Assembly: GCF_037126465.1 (NCBI RefSeq)
Contig: NC_088202.1
Coordinates: forward strand, 30,488,213 to 30,552,212
Length of the DNA stretch: 64,000 nt
Reading direction: 5' to 3'
Origin: Ornithodoros turicata
Lineage: Eukaryota > Arthropoda > Arachnida > Ixodida > Argasidae
The translations under genes and the position numbers were made by a program. The number at the start of each line of letters is the position of its first letter. Position 1 is the first letter of the stretch. Below the pieces are notes generated by a model. It saw nothing but the letters and a program-made list of their open reading frames with translations, did no database searches and was not told where the DNA came from. Positions 23,281 to 33,291 of the stretch are shown in pieces.

Positions 23281-23995
23281 TATGAACTGAGTGAGATATA
23301 ATATATTGTATGAAAAGATTGAAGGATATGTGGACAACCCCATAGATAGGGCCCGTGGGTTATGGGTTATGCCATGGCGTGTAATTTAGTTACCTGCGAC
23401 GAGGCCTGCACATACGTAGGAAAGCGTGCTTTATTTCCGTGCAGATCAATCTTCCGCTGTGCACGCATCCAATACCCTTGGCTGGCATTTCTCGCATGAA
23501 AATGTTAACGTCAGAGTGTACCCAAACGTTCAATCACAATTCAAAACAAGTTTTGGTTTCTGTCCATTGTAGTCTGCGTTTATTACATATAGTATTTTTG
23601 CATTAGATTCTTTCTAGCGCGGTTACGTCGTGCATTTTAATATCTTCTACTCGCAAACATTTTTTAAGCATCTTGCACGAACGGAAAACAGAGCACAGGG
23701 GCAGACAACTACAAGGGGGCAGCGCGTTCCTGTGCCTTCCTTTTTTCGTTCGTACAAGGTGCATGTCTGCAACCAACACGTTCTTCTCGAATTCAAGCAG
23801 CTCAGGGAAAAGATTGGCCTGGCTCAGCCAACTCTCGTTGTTTACGCTCTCCTCGTTTTATCGCTTTATCGTTCTTTCTTTCTTTTTCTTTTACTTTCCA
23901 GCAATTGGAACCTATTTGTGTTTCAACGCAACAACGCGAGGTGGCTCCGTGCTGGTCCAGCTTGTACATTCGAAAATCAAGCTTCATGACATGCC
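23281..23995. other. No supported feature
   Basis: Nothing supported. Confidence 0.5.
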
Positions 23996-24009
23996 TTGTT
24001 TCGCTCACT

Positions 24010-24101
24010 CATTTCATTTCCCGCATCACCACCAGCAATGTGGTAGAGTATCGCCCCTGGCGATGAAACCCCCCATTCATCATCTTGCAATAAAGTTGTT
24101 G
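24010..24101 (+). mobile_element. LINE family A 3'-end insertion, 14-bp TSD
   Basis: The direct repeat TTGTTTCGCTCACT (23996-24009 and 24102-24115) flanks 92 bp of LINE A 3' UTR: CATCACCACCAGCAATG, GGTAGAGTATCGCCCCTGGC, CATTCATCATC and AATAAAGTTGTTG. It is non-coding. Confidence 0.85.
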
Positions 24102-24454
24102 TTGTTTCGCTCACTGCAGCGCCCCCTTATGGTTCTATAGGGCACTGGGAAACCAACTTCACTCAGATCACATCACCCATGAAGTGCTTCGCCACAAAAT
24201 GTCACGTAAGTGTGCACATCATAACCACTGGTGCCGCGTTGTGCGTGAGACCCGTTTTCGCGGAATATCCGACGTGCTCGAGTTTGAAAAGTATAGCGTA
24301 CGAGCGATGTATTTACACTCCAACAGTATTTACAGTACAGTCCAATGTATTTACAGTATTTATATATGTACAGATCTGGACAAAAGTTTACGGAACACGC
24401 TCCAGCGCATTCTTTCCTCGCAGTGATGTGCTAGAAATGAAAGGGACCGCACGG

Positions 24455-24545
24455 GCTTCGAGTCTAGACTAGACTAGAGACAGTCTCGCTTAAGACTAGA
24501 CGAACGCGACTGAGGACGCTCTCTTAGGACTAGAGACAGTCTCGC
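24455..24545 (+). repeat. Local repeat GACTAGAGACAGTCTCGC
   Basis: The 18-mer GACTAGAGACAGTCTCGC occurs at about 24472 and 24529, and the segment is full of AGACTAG/CTAGACT half-palindromes. It sits immediately upstream of the LINE A copy. Confidence 0.55.
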
Positions 24546-24553
24546 ACATTTGT

Positions 24554-25190
24554 GTGCTGTACGCCTTACGCTTTTTTGGGGTACCCGGTCGACTCTTCAG
24601 ATGGCTCCTAGATTTCCTTACGGACCGAACTGTCGCTGTTCGTACATTCCGTGGCCAAAGCCACCATGTTCATCAAGGAGTCCCCCAAGGAAGCATTCTG
24701 AGTACGACACTCTTTAATGTGGTGATGGCGGGCTAAAATCGATAATTCCTCGCAAAGTGGCCTTCAATGTGTATGTAGATGACGTTGCCCTTTGGACAGT
24801 AGGAAAATCACGACCAGTCATACGGCGCCACTCGCAGCTGGCTTTAAATAATGTATATGCACCTCACGCAGCTTGCGATGCATCTTTCGCGCGAAAAGTG
24901 CGTCGAGCTCCTTTTCACACGCAAGGCTATGACAAATTTCCCTCGTTGGGTTGGTACCAAGAAGCTTGAGCCGTACATTTCCATCGCTTCCTTAGCGTGG
25001 TCATGGACTCGGACCTGCGCTGGGCTCGCCACATTAAGCACATTGAAACCAAAGTGCAGCGATGGCTCCCTGCAATTCAACATCTTTCTGGCGTTGCATT
25101 CCGGGCTTCAGAGAGTCACCGTTTGGATGCCCCCCCCCCCACACACACACACCTTAACGTGATGCTAATCCGACAAAGTGCTGTCGCCAG
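24554..25190 (+). pseudogene. LINE A reverse transcriptase remnant
   Basis: The first frame reads LYALRFFGVPGRLFRWLLDF and then GVPQGSILSTTLFNVVMAG, the conserved RT motif before the catalytic loop. A stop and short frame change follow, then NVYVDDVALW (24766-24795), the catalytic YxDD box. A further frameshift leads to MDSDLRWARHIKHIETKV (24997 on), the thumb region. It ends in a C/CA-rich tract and LNVMLIRQSAVAS at about 25190, where the LTR begins. These are standard non-LTR RT blocks; the missing N-terminus and the frameshifts make it inactive. Confidence 0.85.
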
Positions 25191-25192
25191 TA

Positions 25193-25479
25193 AGTGACCT
25201 GACATCAGAAGCGAACAATGGGCAGGCAGGATTGTGACATCACTCCGCAGTCAATGTCAAGGCCAGGCTGGACATGGCTGCTCCAACCCCTGACCGTCGC
25301 TAATTAGAGAGATCGCACAATTGTAAGACGGGTATATAAGCCGGTCCCTTACTGTATGTTTTGTCTCCTCAACATGCTGCAATAAACAACGTCCCCTTCT
25401 TCGTCTCATTCCTGCTCGTTCCTGCTCGGATAGCCAAGCTACCGCCGCTCAGAGGGCCCTGACCCGGCGTCAGGTCACT
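25193..25479 (+). mobile_element. LTR with TATA box and polyA signal
   Basis: The 287-bp segment begins AGTGACCTGAC and ends with the exact inverse GTCAGGTCACT. It contains GTATATAAG (25332-25340) and CAATAAAC (25380-25387), correctly spaced for a short LTR promoter and polyadenylation site. Directly downstream is TGGCGTTTGC, a possible primer-binding site (TGG start). AGT...ACT ends are typical of some Ty3/Gypsy elements. The matching second LTR is not in the window, so this is a single LTR with perhaps a piece of internal region. Confidence 0.65.
25333..25340 (+). promoter_or_regulatory. TATA box of the LTR
   Basis: TATATAAG lies about 140 bp inside the LTR and about 40 bp upstream of AATAAA at 25381-25386. 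Position and order match an LTR U3/R junction. Confidence 0.6.
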
Positions 25480-25515
25480 TGGCGTTTGCAACACTGGCTC
25501 AGGATGGGACTGTGA

Positions 25516-25812
25516 TCTGCGCTCCCTTTTAACAGTTCACACAACTTTGGTGATGTCGACTGTGCTTTACAGCATTCCAATCCTGCACTGGATTTCCACA
25601 ACATCATTAAATACCCTTCGGACCCTGTTTACTCGGAGTTCCAACAGTGGCTGAAACACGGCAAGTTCCGGCTGAAGCTGGTGAACTCCCAGTTGAGGTT
25701 CTACGTGAACGTCAAACGGCTCGGCTCTTCCTCCGTTTGCGTGCGCACATTCCCCGTCACCCACTCCTCAGGAAAATTCGATGCCGCCCTGAAAGCGACT
25801 GCTATCGAGTAG
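25516..25812 (+). CDS. Unrecognised 98-codon open frame after the LTR
   Basis: An open frame without an in-frame ATG runs from after a TGA (25513) to a TAG (25810). It reads naturally as protein, for example HSNPALDFHNIIKYPSDPVY followed by SEFQQWLKHGKFRLKLVNSQ, with good codon use and few rare residues. I do not recognise the product. It may be the start of a gag-like region behind the LTR, or a connector segment of the LINE protein (FHNIIKYPSDPVY recalls the region between RT and RNase H), or a captured exon preceded by a CTCCCTTTTAACAG acceptor-like sequence. It is flanked downstream by LINE A sequence (TPPEAPWSLPVPPTF). Confidence 0.4.
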   Translation, partial: SALPFNSSHNFGDVDCALQHSNPALDFHNIIKYPSDPVYSEFQQWLKHGKFRLKLVNSQLRFYVNVKRLGSSSVCVRTFPVTHSSGKFDAALKATAIE

Positions 25813-25849
25813 CGTAGAGGACACGCCAGAGTCTCACTGGCTTCGTATC

Positions 25850-26880
25850 TAAGAACGTAACACCGCCGGAGGCCCCCTGGTCTCTGCCGGTACCGCCCAC
25901 CTTCGTAAGCCTTCCGAACCTTATGGAACGAAGAGATCAGCTTCCCCTCAAGTTCTTCGAGCCCATTTTTGTGCTCTGGTAGACGAGAAATTCTCTATGT
26001 CTGCAGCAGCATATACAGATGCCGCATCCAGAAATGGCAAGTCCACCCCGGCATTCGTCATACCATCAGAAGACGTAGTGCAAGGACGACGCCTTCCGCA
26101 TCCAACCTCATCAAGAGCTACGGAAATCTATGCCATCTTTTTCTTTCTGGAGCACATCGTTGATTTAACTCAGCGGGAATGGGCAGTGTTCACTAACTGA
26201 AAATCTGCACTGCAAGCTATTGAAAATTCTGGAATACGAGGCTCATCCGCACCCCTAGTGACGGATGTGTTAATGGCTTACCACCCTGTGTACGAAGCAG
26301 GGCATAGGCTGGTTCTCCATTGGGTTCGAACCCATTGCGGTGTCGTGGGGAATGAATAAGCCGACAGCGCCGCAGAAGCAGCACTATCTTCTTGGAGACG
26401 GACGAGTATTGCACAGCTGAGAGGACACCGCCATTCCATTCTTTGACGCCTCGTGACGCCTCCCGCAAATGGACGAGTGACATTCTCTCCCCCTATGCTG
26501 AGAAGAGTTGATCCGGCGCTCAGTTTCCGCATGCCACGAAACACCTCTCGTCAAGATGCTGCATTAATTCATCGAATGCGACTGGATGTGGCTTCTACAG
26601 CTCAGTGGCGTTACCGCTTGACCTCATGTTGAGTCTCCCAAATGATGTCACTGCGATGCTCTCGAAGATCTAGAGCACATTCTTCTTCATTGTCCACACT
26701 ACCAACCTTCCTGTACTGCACTCTACGATCCTCTTAACCAGCTCGACTCTCGCCCCCCCCCCCCCCCACATCCCTCTCAAAATATCTTGGTCCCTGGCCA
26801 AATACAGCCCACCAACGCTCTGCCCTCAAAGCTCTTTTGACATTTTTGGACACCACAGGACTTCAATCCCTATTGTGAAG
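25850..26880 (+). pseudogene. LINE A RNase H and C-terminal remnant
   Basis: RNase HI traces are AYTDAASRNGKSTPAFVIPS (26012 on), SSRATEIYAIFFFLEHIV, then WVRTHCGVVGNE followed by a stop. Further on, the C-terminal block VDPALSFRMPRNTSRQDAAL (26507 on) is almost identical to the copy at 44.5 kb (VDPTLAFRMPRNTSRQDAAL). The zinc-binding segment is destroyed by frameshifts and a C tract. The product would be the C-terminal half of LINE A ORF2. Confidence 0.8.
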
Positions 26881-26990
26881 GGGCTTAGTATTTCATTCCC
26901 CACATCACCACCAGCAATGGGGTAGAGTATCGCCCCTGACGATGAAACTCCCTGTTCATCATCTCAAAATAAAGTTGTTGTTGTTCCAAA

Positions 26991-27703
26991 CGGGAGAGGG
27001 AAGTGTTGGCTTGTTTGAGTTGCTGGAAGAGAAAATAAAATGGTTATCTCATGAAGAGGACCGGCTACTTCACCTCTCCAGATTGGAAGATGAAAGAAAA
27101 TAAATAGGAGAACGAAAAAGCTATACCCATGGGAACTCCAGAAGTCATATTCGTGGTTACACTAAATCGTGGCCAGCGTCCTATTTCCAACGCGCAGTAA
27201 TTGTTGTTCCCAATCACGCTGCCATGCGTCCCCGGATTTGCAACGTGCCATAATTTCGCTCTCTTTGTGTCATTCTTCCACTGGTTCCTGGTGATAAAGC
27301 ACGAAGCCAATTTAGTATCGAAAGTAAGGTCACGTTATTCTGGACCGTTATGTACAATGGCCGGATGTGCTGTAGTCGACAGCACGCTCTTGACTATAAC
27401 GCCCACGTGCGGGTACCTAAAGTTTATATTGCAGTCCCTCGATGGTCGCGATACAAGAAAACACATTACAAAAAGAAAACGCATTAGTTCCGGGTAATTT
27501 GTTATCTGAGTCCTCTTTGGCTCTTTGTCGTCTGTTGTCCGTGATAAAATCCTGATGTTTAGCAACTCCCTTCACGCGATGGAAATTCTTCCACGTAACG
27601 TTGATACAAAGTTCCCAATTCGCAAATTATTGAACTGTGATTAACCAAATGCGGTTCACATGTCGTTCACGACGAAGCTAGATTTCCCGAGCGCAGCGTA
27701 TCT
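26991..27703. other. No supported feature
   Basis: Nothing supported. Confidence 0.5.
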
Positions 27704-28006
27704 TTACGTGTTTCTATTGAGCTCGATGATCATCATAGTAGTAGAAAAAGAACATTTTAACCGTCCAATTCTAGTCGAAGCAGTGCATGGCATGTCAACG
27801 GCAGCGCTGTGAGATACGGCACGTATTGCAGGGTCTCTGCTTCTATGTTGTTTTGCCTCGGTTTGCACATTGGGATCCTGACGTCCCGCTCTCTTGTTTG
27901 CGGCCTCGGCTGCACGACGAGCTGGGTCTTCGCGAGCTCCGCGCTTCCGTTCGCGTTCTCGTGCCCGCCGCAAAGCATGTGCGTCAGCAGGACCCGGTAT
28001 CTCCAT
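27704..28006 (-). CDS. STPR-like arginine-rich repeat protein fragment
   Basis: The frame starts MEIPGPADAH and continues ALRRARERERKRGAREDP, then ARRAAEAANKRAGRQDPN and a weaker third unit ending SRDPAIRA. Units of about 23 residues with RARE-x-R-KR-x-R-x-DP spacing resemble the STPR (score-and-three-amino-acid peptide repeat) DNA-binding motif known from silkworm FMBP-1. After residue ~65 the sequence loses the pattern. It may be the N-terminus of a transposon-linked or host STPR protein, probably truncated. Alternatively, low-complexity basic sequence could mimic it. Confidence 0.45.
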   Translation of the reverse strand: MEIPGPADAHALRRARERERKRGAREDPARRAAEAANKRAGRQDPNVQTEAKQHRSRDPAIRAVSHSAAVDMPCTASTRIGRLKCSFSTTMMIIELNRNT

Positions 28007-28666
28007 GGCGAACGAGCAAATAACCGGCCGGGTGGCAACCCTACTCCCAAACGGGTGGCAGTCTTAAGGCGGTGCATCACCACCGACGCTCTATGGGAAT
28101 CCCCATATATTTTTCAACTCCCGTAGCGCCGCGAAAATTTGGTTGATCTCCGTGCAACTGCTTTTAAATGGAAGAGGATGCTTAGATCTAGTGCATGATC
28201 GAAGCAGATTTTGCGTTTTAGACTCAGAAATTTTTATATCGTCGTCGAAAGGTTTGGGAAAAGCTATATTTCGAGATTCCGCTCGCTTACAAAATAGAGC
28301 CGCCCAAAATCGAAAATCTGGCCCGATCACGCACTAGAAAAACATATCAAGAACCAATACCACCAAAAAGATTTCATCTACGTTAAGCTGTTGACTCGGC
28401 ACACGAGTTTTTGTCATGTATGGTCATCCGTGGAGTACGCCGCTCCAGAATGGGCAGCGCAGTGCTGCCATCTCCCATGGAGGGTATCGTCACAAGACAC
28501 AACAATTTGAGCGCTGGAAATGCTTACCGCTGCACGTGCAGGTGGACGACGAGGCCGACGTTGACTGTGACGCAGGAGCACGAGCACACGCAGCTTAGCC
28601 CTGCCGCAAATACTTGAACGGACTATACTATACATGAGCTGTTCATTCATCGATGTTTATTTTCTC

Positions 28667-28705
28667 GGGGGGGGGGGGGGGGGGGGGGGGGGGGCGGGGG
28701 GAGGG
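28667..28705. repeat. Long poly(G) tract
   Basis: A G homopolymer of roughly 27 bases, then C and further G/A. It follows GATGTTTATTTTCTC. Assembly length here is unreliable. Confidence 0.8.
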
Positions 28706-28932
28706 CATGAACGTGGCATGTCATTCCCCCATATAACGCCGGGACGATCGCGTTTAGCCTCACTTCATTGGAAATTGTGTATTAAAAACAGGAATGCAAG
28801 AAAAAATTCAGAGCACCAGTCAGCTATCGTATAAAGGAAACATTTGAAGCAAAACCATTGCGAACAGGCACGAAAGCTTCTGGCTGTTTGAGACATGGAA
28901 ATAATTCATGAGTGCAGAATAGGGTTGCGCAC

Positions 28933-29222
28933 TTTTTTTTTTTTTAATTCCGTGTTAGCGCCGCGAAGCAACTATGGCTATGAGCGGCGTATAGACGTGG
29001 ACAGATGAAGAGAGGACAGCAGGAAGGAGTGGGGGACAGGGGGGTTAGTATGCGTCCTGGGCCGACTTCAAGGGGAACTGTGCCGACATTCGTCTGGAAA
29101 GTCTTCGGAAAACCCAGGGAAAACCTCAGACAGCACAGCCGGTGACAGGATTCGAACCCGTGTCACCTCCCAGTCTCGGCGTGGAAAGCGATCACTCTAA
29201 CCACTATGCCACGGGAGCTGGT
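28933..29222 (-). mobile_element. tRNA-derived SINE (family 1), TSD GGGTTGCGCAC
   Basis: The direct repeat GGGTTGCGCAC (28922-28932 and 29223-29233) flanks the element. On the minus strand it starts with a tRNA-like head containing TGGCATAGTGGTTAGAG (A box) and GGGTTCGAATCC (B box), then a body with GAGGTTTTCCCTGGG, and ends at ...CCGCTCATAGCC and an A-rich tail (poly T on +). A second copy lies at 63486-63726. Ticks are known to carry such SINEs (Ruka); identity with Ruka is not tested. Confidence 0.85.
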
Positions 29223-29235
29223 GGGTTGCGCACTG

Positions 29236-29300
29236 AGATCACACTGGAGATCACTGAGATCACACTGAGTCACTATGTCACTGAGATCACACTAAGTCGT
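29236..29300 (+). repeat. Short tandem ACTGAGATCAC
   Basis: The word ACTGAGATCAC(A) recurs four times in ~60 bp with interruptions. This inflates an adjacent open frame and is not coding evidence. Confidence 0.7.
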
Positions 29301-29760
29301 GTTGCAGGCAATGCTCGCAGCTTGTTGATGAATGTTGACAATAACGCCGCCGAGCACTTCAATTCCGTTATCGCGAAGTTTGTTGGGGGAAAGCGGATCA
29401 ACTTCAGTCAGTGGCGGTCTTACCAAACACGCGCATTTGCCGCAGCCGTATCAGTGAACTCACGTGAAGGTTTGCATCATCGTGTGCACAAGGAGATGTG
29501 TCAAACAAAGCCAGGGAAGTACACTTTGAGCCTTCAAAAACGTTGTAATGCACGTGAGCACGTGAAGAGGCAAGGGCCAAGCGCCGTCTCAACACCAAAG
29601 CGAAGGCGGCCAGCCTTCCAGCCCTGCGTAAGAAGCCCGAGCGCCGAATTGCTGACTATGGGGAACAAGCGCAAAGACCAGACATGGAGCCAACGTCCTT
29701 GGCAACGGCATGCATCGACTACAAAAAATTGCTTGAGCTCTCAGAGGAGGACCATGCCGC
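29295..29760 (+). pseudogene. Transposase-like coding relic
   Basis: The frame open from upstream reads LLMNVDNNAAEHFNSVIAKF, then VGGKRINFSQWRSYQTRAFA and HKEMCQTKPGKYTLSLQKR. The N-N-AEHFNSVIAKFVGGKRINF pattern is one I associate with uncharacterised transposon-linked proteins of arthropods (possibly MULE-related C-termini), but I cannot assign a family with certainty. After residue ~130 (KRQGPSAVST) the frame probably shifts, as the downstream text in another frame looks more protein-like. No start codon belongs to it: the upstream ATG at 29142 lies in the SINE. Confidence 0.5.
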
Positions 29761-29778
29761 ATTACAGGAAGACACCAT

Positions 29779-30018
29779 ACACTGTTAAAACAGAACTTCA
29801 CTGCATAGCACGCTCATAGCCAACCATCATTCCGAATGATATCATTATGTGCATTGATTTGTTCAAAACAGGCAGGAGGCGCCTATCTGGGACAGATTAT
29901 CTTGTCCCAGATAGGCGCCTCCCCCCTGTTTTGAACAAACCAGGACACAGAATGATATCATTCGGAATGATGGTTGGCTAGGAGCGTGCTATGCGGTGAA
30001 GTTCTGTTTTAACAGTGT
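29779..30018. mobile_element. Foldback element, 116-bp arms
   Basis: Arms 29779-29894 and 29903-30018 are inverted copies at about 90% or better. The outer ends are ACACTGTTAAAACAGAACTT; next to the 8-bp loop lies AGGCGCCTATCTGGGACA. The module formed by the outer ~70 bp also occurs singly at 354, 969 and 10605. No coding sequence. Confidence 0.85.
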
Positions 30019-30114
30019 AGAGCAGTTTCTGAGCCTCCGGTGGAAACAAGAAAGGAGAAAGCGGCTTACGGCGTCTTTTTTTGGTAGAGTATGCAGGATG
30101 CGCCCCTCTACAAG

Positions 30115-30185
30115 TGCTTTAGTTACATGTGAGTATTTTGGGCTTTAGTTACATGTCAATATTGTGGGCTTTAGTTACGTCTGTC
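30115..30185 (+). repeat. 26-bp tandem repeat, ~2.7 copies
   Basis: Units of GGCTTTAGTTACATGT followed by (G/C)A(G/A)TATT(T/G)TG start at 30115, 30141 and 30167; the last is partial. Confidence 0.75.
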
Positions 30186-33017
30186 TGTCACTAATGCACC
30201 TGTTCAGTAGCTTCAAGGCGCTCGGAAACCATCACCCATTGTTGTGCACTTGCGGACATGAAAGTCGTTTCTGAACGCAGAAAAGGATTGCGCAGTGTAC
30301 TAACACTGCAGTGCAAAATGTACAGACTAAAGGGTGTGGCTGACACTGAGCGTCCACCAAGCATCGGACAAGATCATATGGCCGTGAACATCGCTGTAGT
30401 TTTGGGAGTCCTCTCTAGTGGAGCACGATATTGAGCCCATGCTCAGTTCTGTGCTGCGCTGAACATGCCTTGTATAGTGACCGGAACATTCGCGAAATAT
30501 CAGGACCAACTGGTGGACGGTAGCAAGCGTACAGGACAGAGTCACGTACCGGAACTGAGGAAGTGCTGTCTGTGGAAGTGCACGCATGTCTACCGGTACC
30601 AGATCCACGGCCAACTCCACGTATAACCAACCGGCAGTACTGCCTCTTCGTTGTAGGTACTGGACGACGCCTTGCGGAACGAGAAAAGTGTGGTGTACCT
30701 TGCACGAATTTATAACGACTACCTCCTGCTAGAGCTTGTTGACCCTCGCTATCCTCGAAGCATGCGAATTAGAGTTCCCGATTACAGAAGGAAGTACGCC
30801 AGGCCAGAACAATTGTAATCAGTGTGCCGTGCGCTTTTTGCTAATCGGGACAAGGTCGTGATGTCGGAAGCCACGACGAGGACGGAAAAGAAAGATAGAG
30901 AGGATTTCTGGAAGTTCCTGCGCGTATAGGCAAGATGACACTCACAATGACAATTTGTTATGAAATGCCCTCACTCCGAGATCCAGACTGACAGAACCAC
31001 GAGCTGAAGGTCACTTCCAGAGGAATGGGACATCAGAGACCCAGTTCGCGGCATGCTGATCTGTGCTTGGGCGAAGTCTGGGGCCGTGGTTAGTGACGAC
31101 CAGGATGAGCACAACAGACCCGAATTATACAGACGACCAAACTGAAAACCTCCATTCGCACTTTACGTTCCAAGCAGCTGTATGGTCCAGGCAGACACAT
31201 TTTTCTCCTCTACCCTGCTTTTCTTCCCTTTTCTTCTTCTCTTTTGCCTTTTTCCTCCTTCTCCACTGATGTCCAAGGATATGGGAAACGTTATGCAGCC
31301 TCTTTGCAGTTTTATTTCATTTCCCCTGACTGTGCAAGTAAATGAAGCGTTTTGCACCACCACAACGTGGTCTGAAATTTGTAAGCCCAGGGTGACAGAA
31401 AATAACAAAAACAGGTTGCGGCTTCGTTTCGCAATTTCCGCGTAATGTCGGTAGGCTATAACATGCCGACACCAACGTGTTTCAACCGCGTCTTGTCCAA
31501 CCTAGGTTTTTGTGTTACGAGGAATTTCATTTATTATATGCGAAAGCATTGCAGAAATCACACGAAACGACTGGTGACTAACCCTTCGCCCGACAACAAC
31601 ACAGCACGGAACAGCAACAGATCGACGAAGAAGTTCAGGAGACGTCTGGACAGCCTGTGCGCATTCAAAAACCGCGCCACTAATTGTTCCGTCTGGCTGA
31701 GCGCGATATGCGTGTTTACATTATTGGACTTGGCATGGGTGAGCACGAGCGGTCATATGTTTGCACAAGATTTCGCTTGACCCGTCGCGCGCAAAGAGAA
31801 AACAAAAATAACACAAAAAGAAGACGTTACATCAGCGGTACCGCATTTCCAAGCAAACGCCAAAATGTTGTGAAGCGGTGTCTGCGCGAACCATTTCGCT
31901 CGCTGCGCCATCCCTCGATTGTAGACGACGAAGTACCGGCTCTGATGCACCGCCTTAAGGCCGAAACTCAAAAGAACGAAAAAGTACCCCATCCCATTGC
32001 AAGTATCCCATTGCAAGAAGAAATGTTCTCATTCAGAAAATATTAAATTTTGTTGGCAATACAAACAACGTACAGAGAAGCCGGTTCTTTCTCTGTGTAA
32101 GCGTACCATAGAATCACTAAGGGTGTTTTTTTTTACAGAAAGGCCATGCTATAGCACTGTCCTTGCCGTCGTCGTCGTCACTAATACTGTCTTCTCGTGT
32201 CCTTCTGCGCAAAATGCCGACGCCGCGATCTCAGGAAACGAGGCACTAACAGCTGTCGCTGTAAGAGAGGGAGATGCAGCTACTTAACGTGGGACCGGCT
32301 GCACCAGTGCAATTAGCATCTTAAGAAATGGCATAACTTGACGTTGCACAGTTTGTCCATGGCAGGGAGGCCAGTCCACCAACACATTCACTACATCAAG
32401 TGGTTTCTTGTGTATTCTGTCCGGGATCTTACCGCGTATTCTACCGCACCGCTAACGTTTAAATCTCTGGGTTCGACTAAAATGAATTGACGGGTAAAAT
32501 CTACCTTTGTGCCATCAGCGTTAGCAGTTGGAGTTTTTGAGATGTAGCAATTCTGAGGCTAAATGGCTGGAGTACATCGGATTGAATGGGCAGGGTAAAA
32601 CGTACTTTTGTGCGAGCGTTCGCAGGCAGTTACAATGACGTAGCAGTGTGGTTTTTCAGGCACAGCGCACCTTGCTTCTGAGGACAGTAGCCGTCCCCAT
32701 ATATCATAAGGACTCAACCACAATCGCCGCTCACACTTCATTTTGTAAGCACTATACCTCCTCGCAAAAAAGACTGCTGCACGGGCGACGACAATAGCAG
32801 ACAGCTCTTTTACGCTGATAACTGCTCAAGACGTTCGCAACTGAAATAATGGTAGCACTGCTATAATGCTCCTCAGGTGAGGATATTTGGTGATATATGG
32901 TGAGGATATTTTTAGCGGTGATAACCTTCGTACTATAACGATCACTTCAACCATTGCGAACGCCACACGTTCAAGTTCATTCGTCCGTTTGCGTATTCTT
33001 ATACTGCAATGCCAACA
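30186..33017. other. Mostly featureless; weak coding-like text at 30710-30825
   Basis: Nothing firmly supported. At 30710-30819 on the + strand a frame reads NDYLLLELVDPRYPRSMRIR and VPDYRRKYARP before a stop, which looks more protein-like than its surroundings; I do not recognise it. A pyrimidine-rich stretch lies at 31195-31265. Confidence 0.4.
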
Positions 33018-33028
33018 TTACATTCAGT

Positions 33029-33280
33029 ATGGATCCCTTAACGAGCTAGACTCTCGCCCCCTCTCTGTCTCACAAAATTTCTTGGTCCCTGGCCACATCG
33101 AGCCACCAACGCTCTTCCCTCAAAACTCTCTTCACCTTTCTGGATACCATAGGACTTCGATCCATCTTGTGCAGGGGCTCATTATTTCATTCCCCGCATC
33201 ACCACCAGCAATTCGGTAGAGTATTGCCCCTGGCGATGAAACTCCCCATTCATCATCTTGTAATAAAGTTGTTGCTGTTG
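33029..33280 (+). mobile_element. LINE family A 3' fragment, 11-bp TSD
   Basis: The direct repeat TTACATTCAGT (33018-33028 and 33281-33291) flanks 252 bp: the last part of ORF2 (LDSRP, then LVPGH in shifted frames), the 3' UTR CCGCATCACCACCAGCAAT and AATAAAGTTGTTGCTG. Confidence 0.85.
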
Positions 33281-33291
33281 TTACATTCAGT

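Larger units (their letters stand above)
24546..26990 (+). mobile_element. LINE family A, degenerate copy carrying an LTR insertion
   Basis: RT palm and thumb lie at 24554-25190, RNase H and C-terminal remnants at about 25850-26860, and the 3' UTR with CACCACCAGCAATGGGGTAG and a TTG tail at 26885-26990. The coding parts are in several frames with stops and a 15-bp C tract at 26753. Between the two coding parts lie an LTR (25193-25479) and ~330 bp of other sequence. The 5' end, including the endonuclease, is missing. Confidence 0.8.

Noticed and set aside
29142..29290. N-terminal part of the long frame starting MTGFEPVSPP
   Set aside because: These residues are the translated SINE tRNA-like head and a short tandem repeat, not protein sequence.
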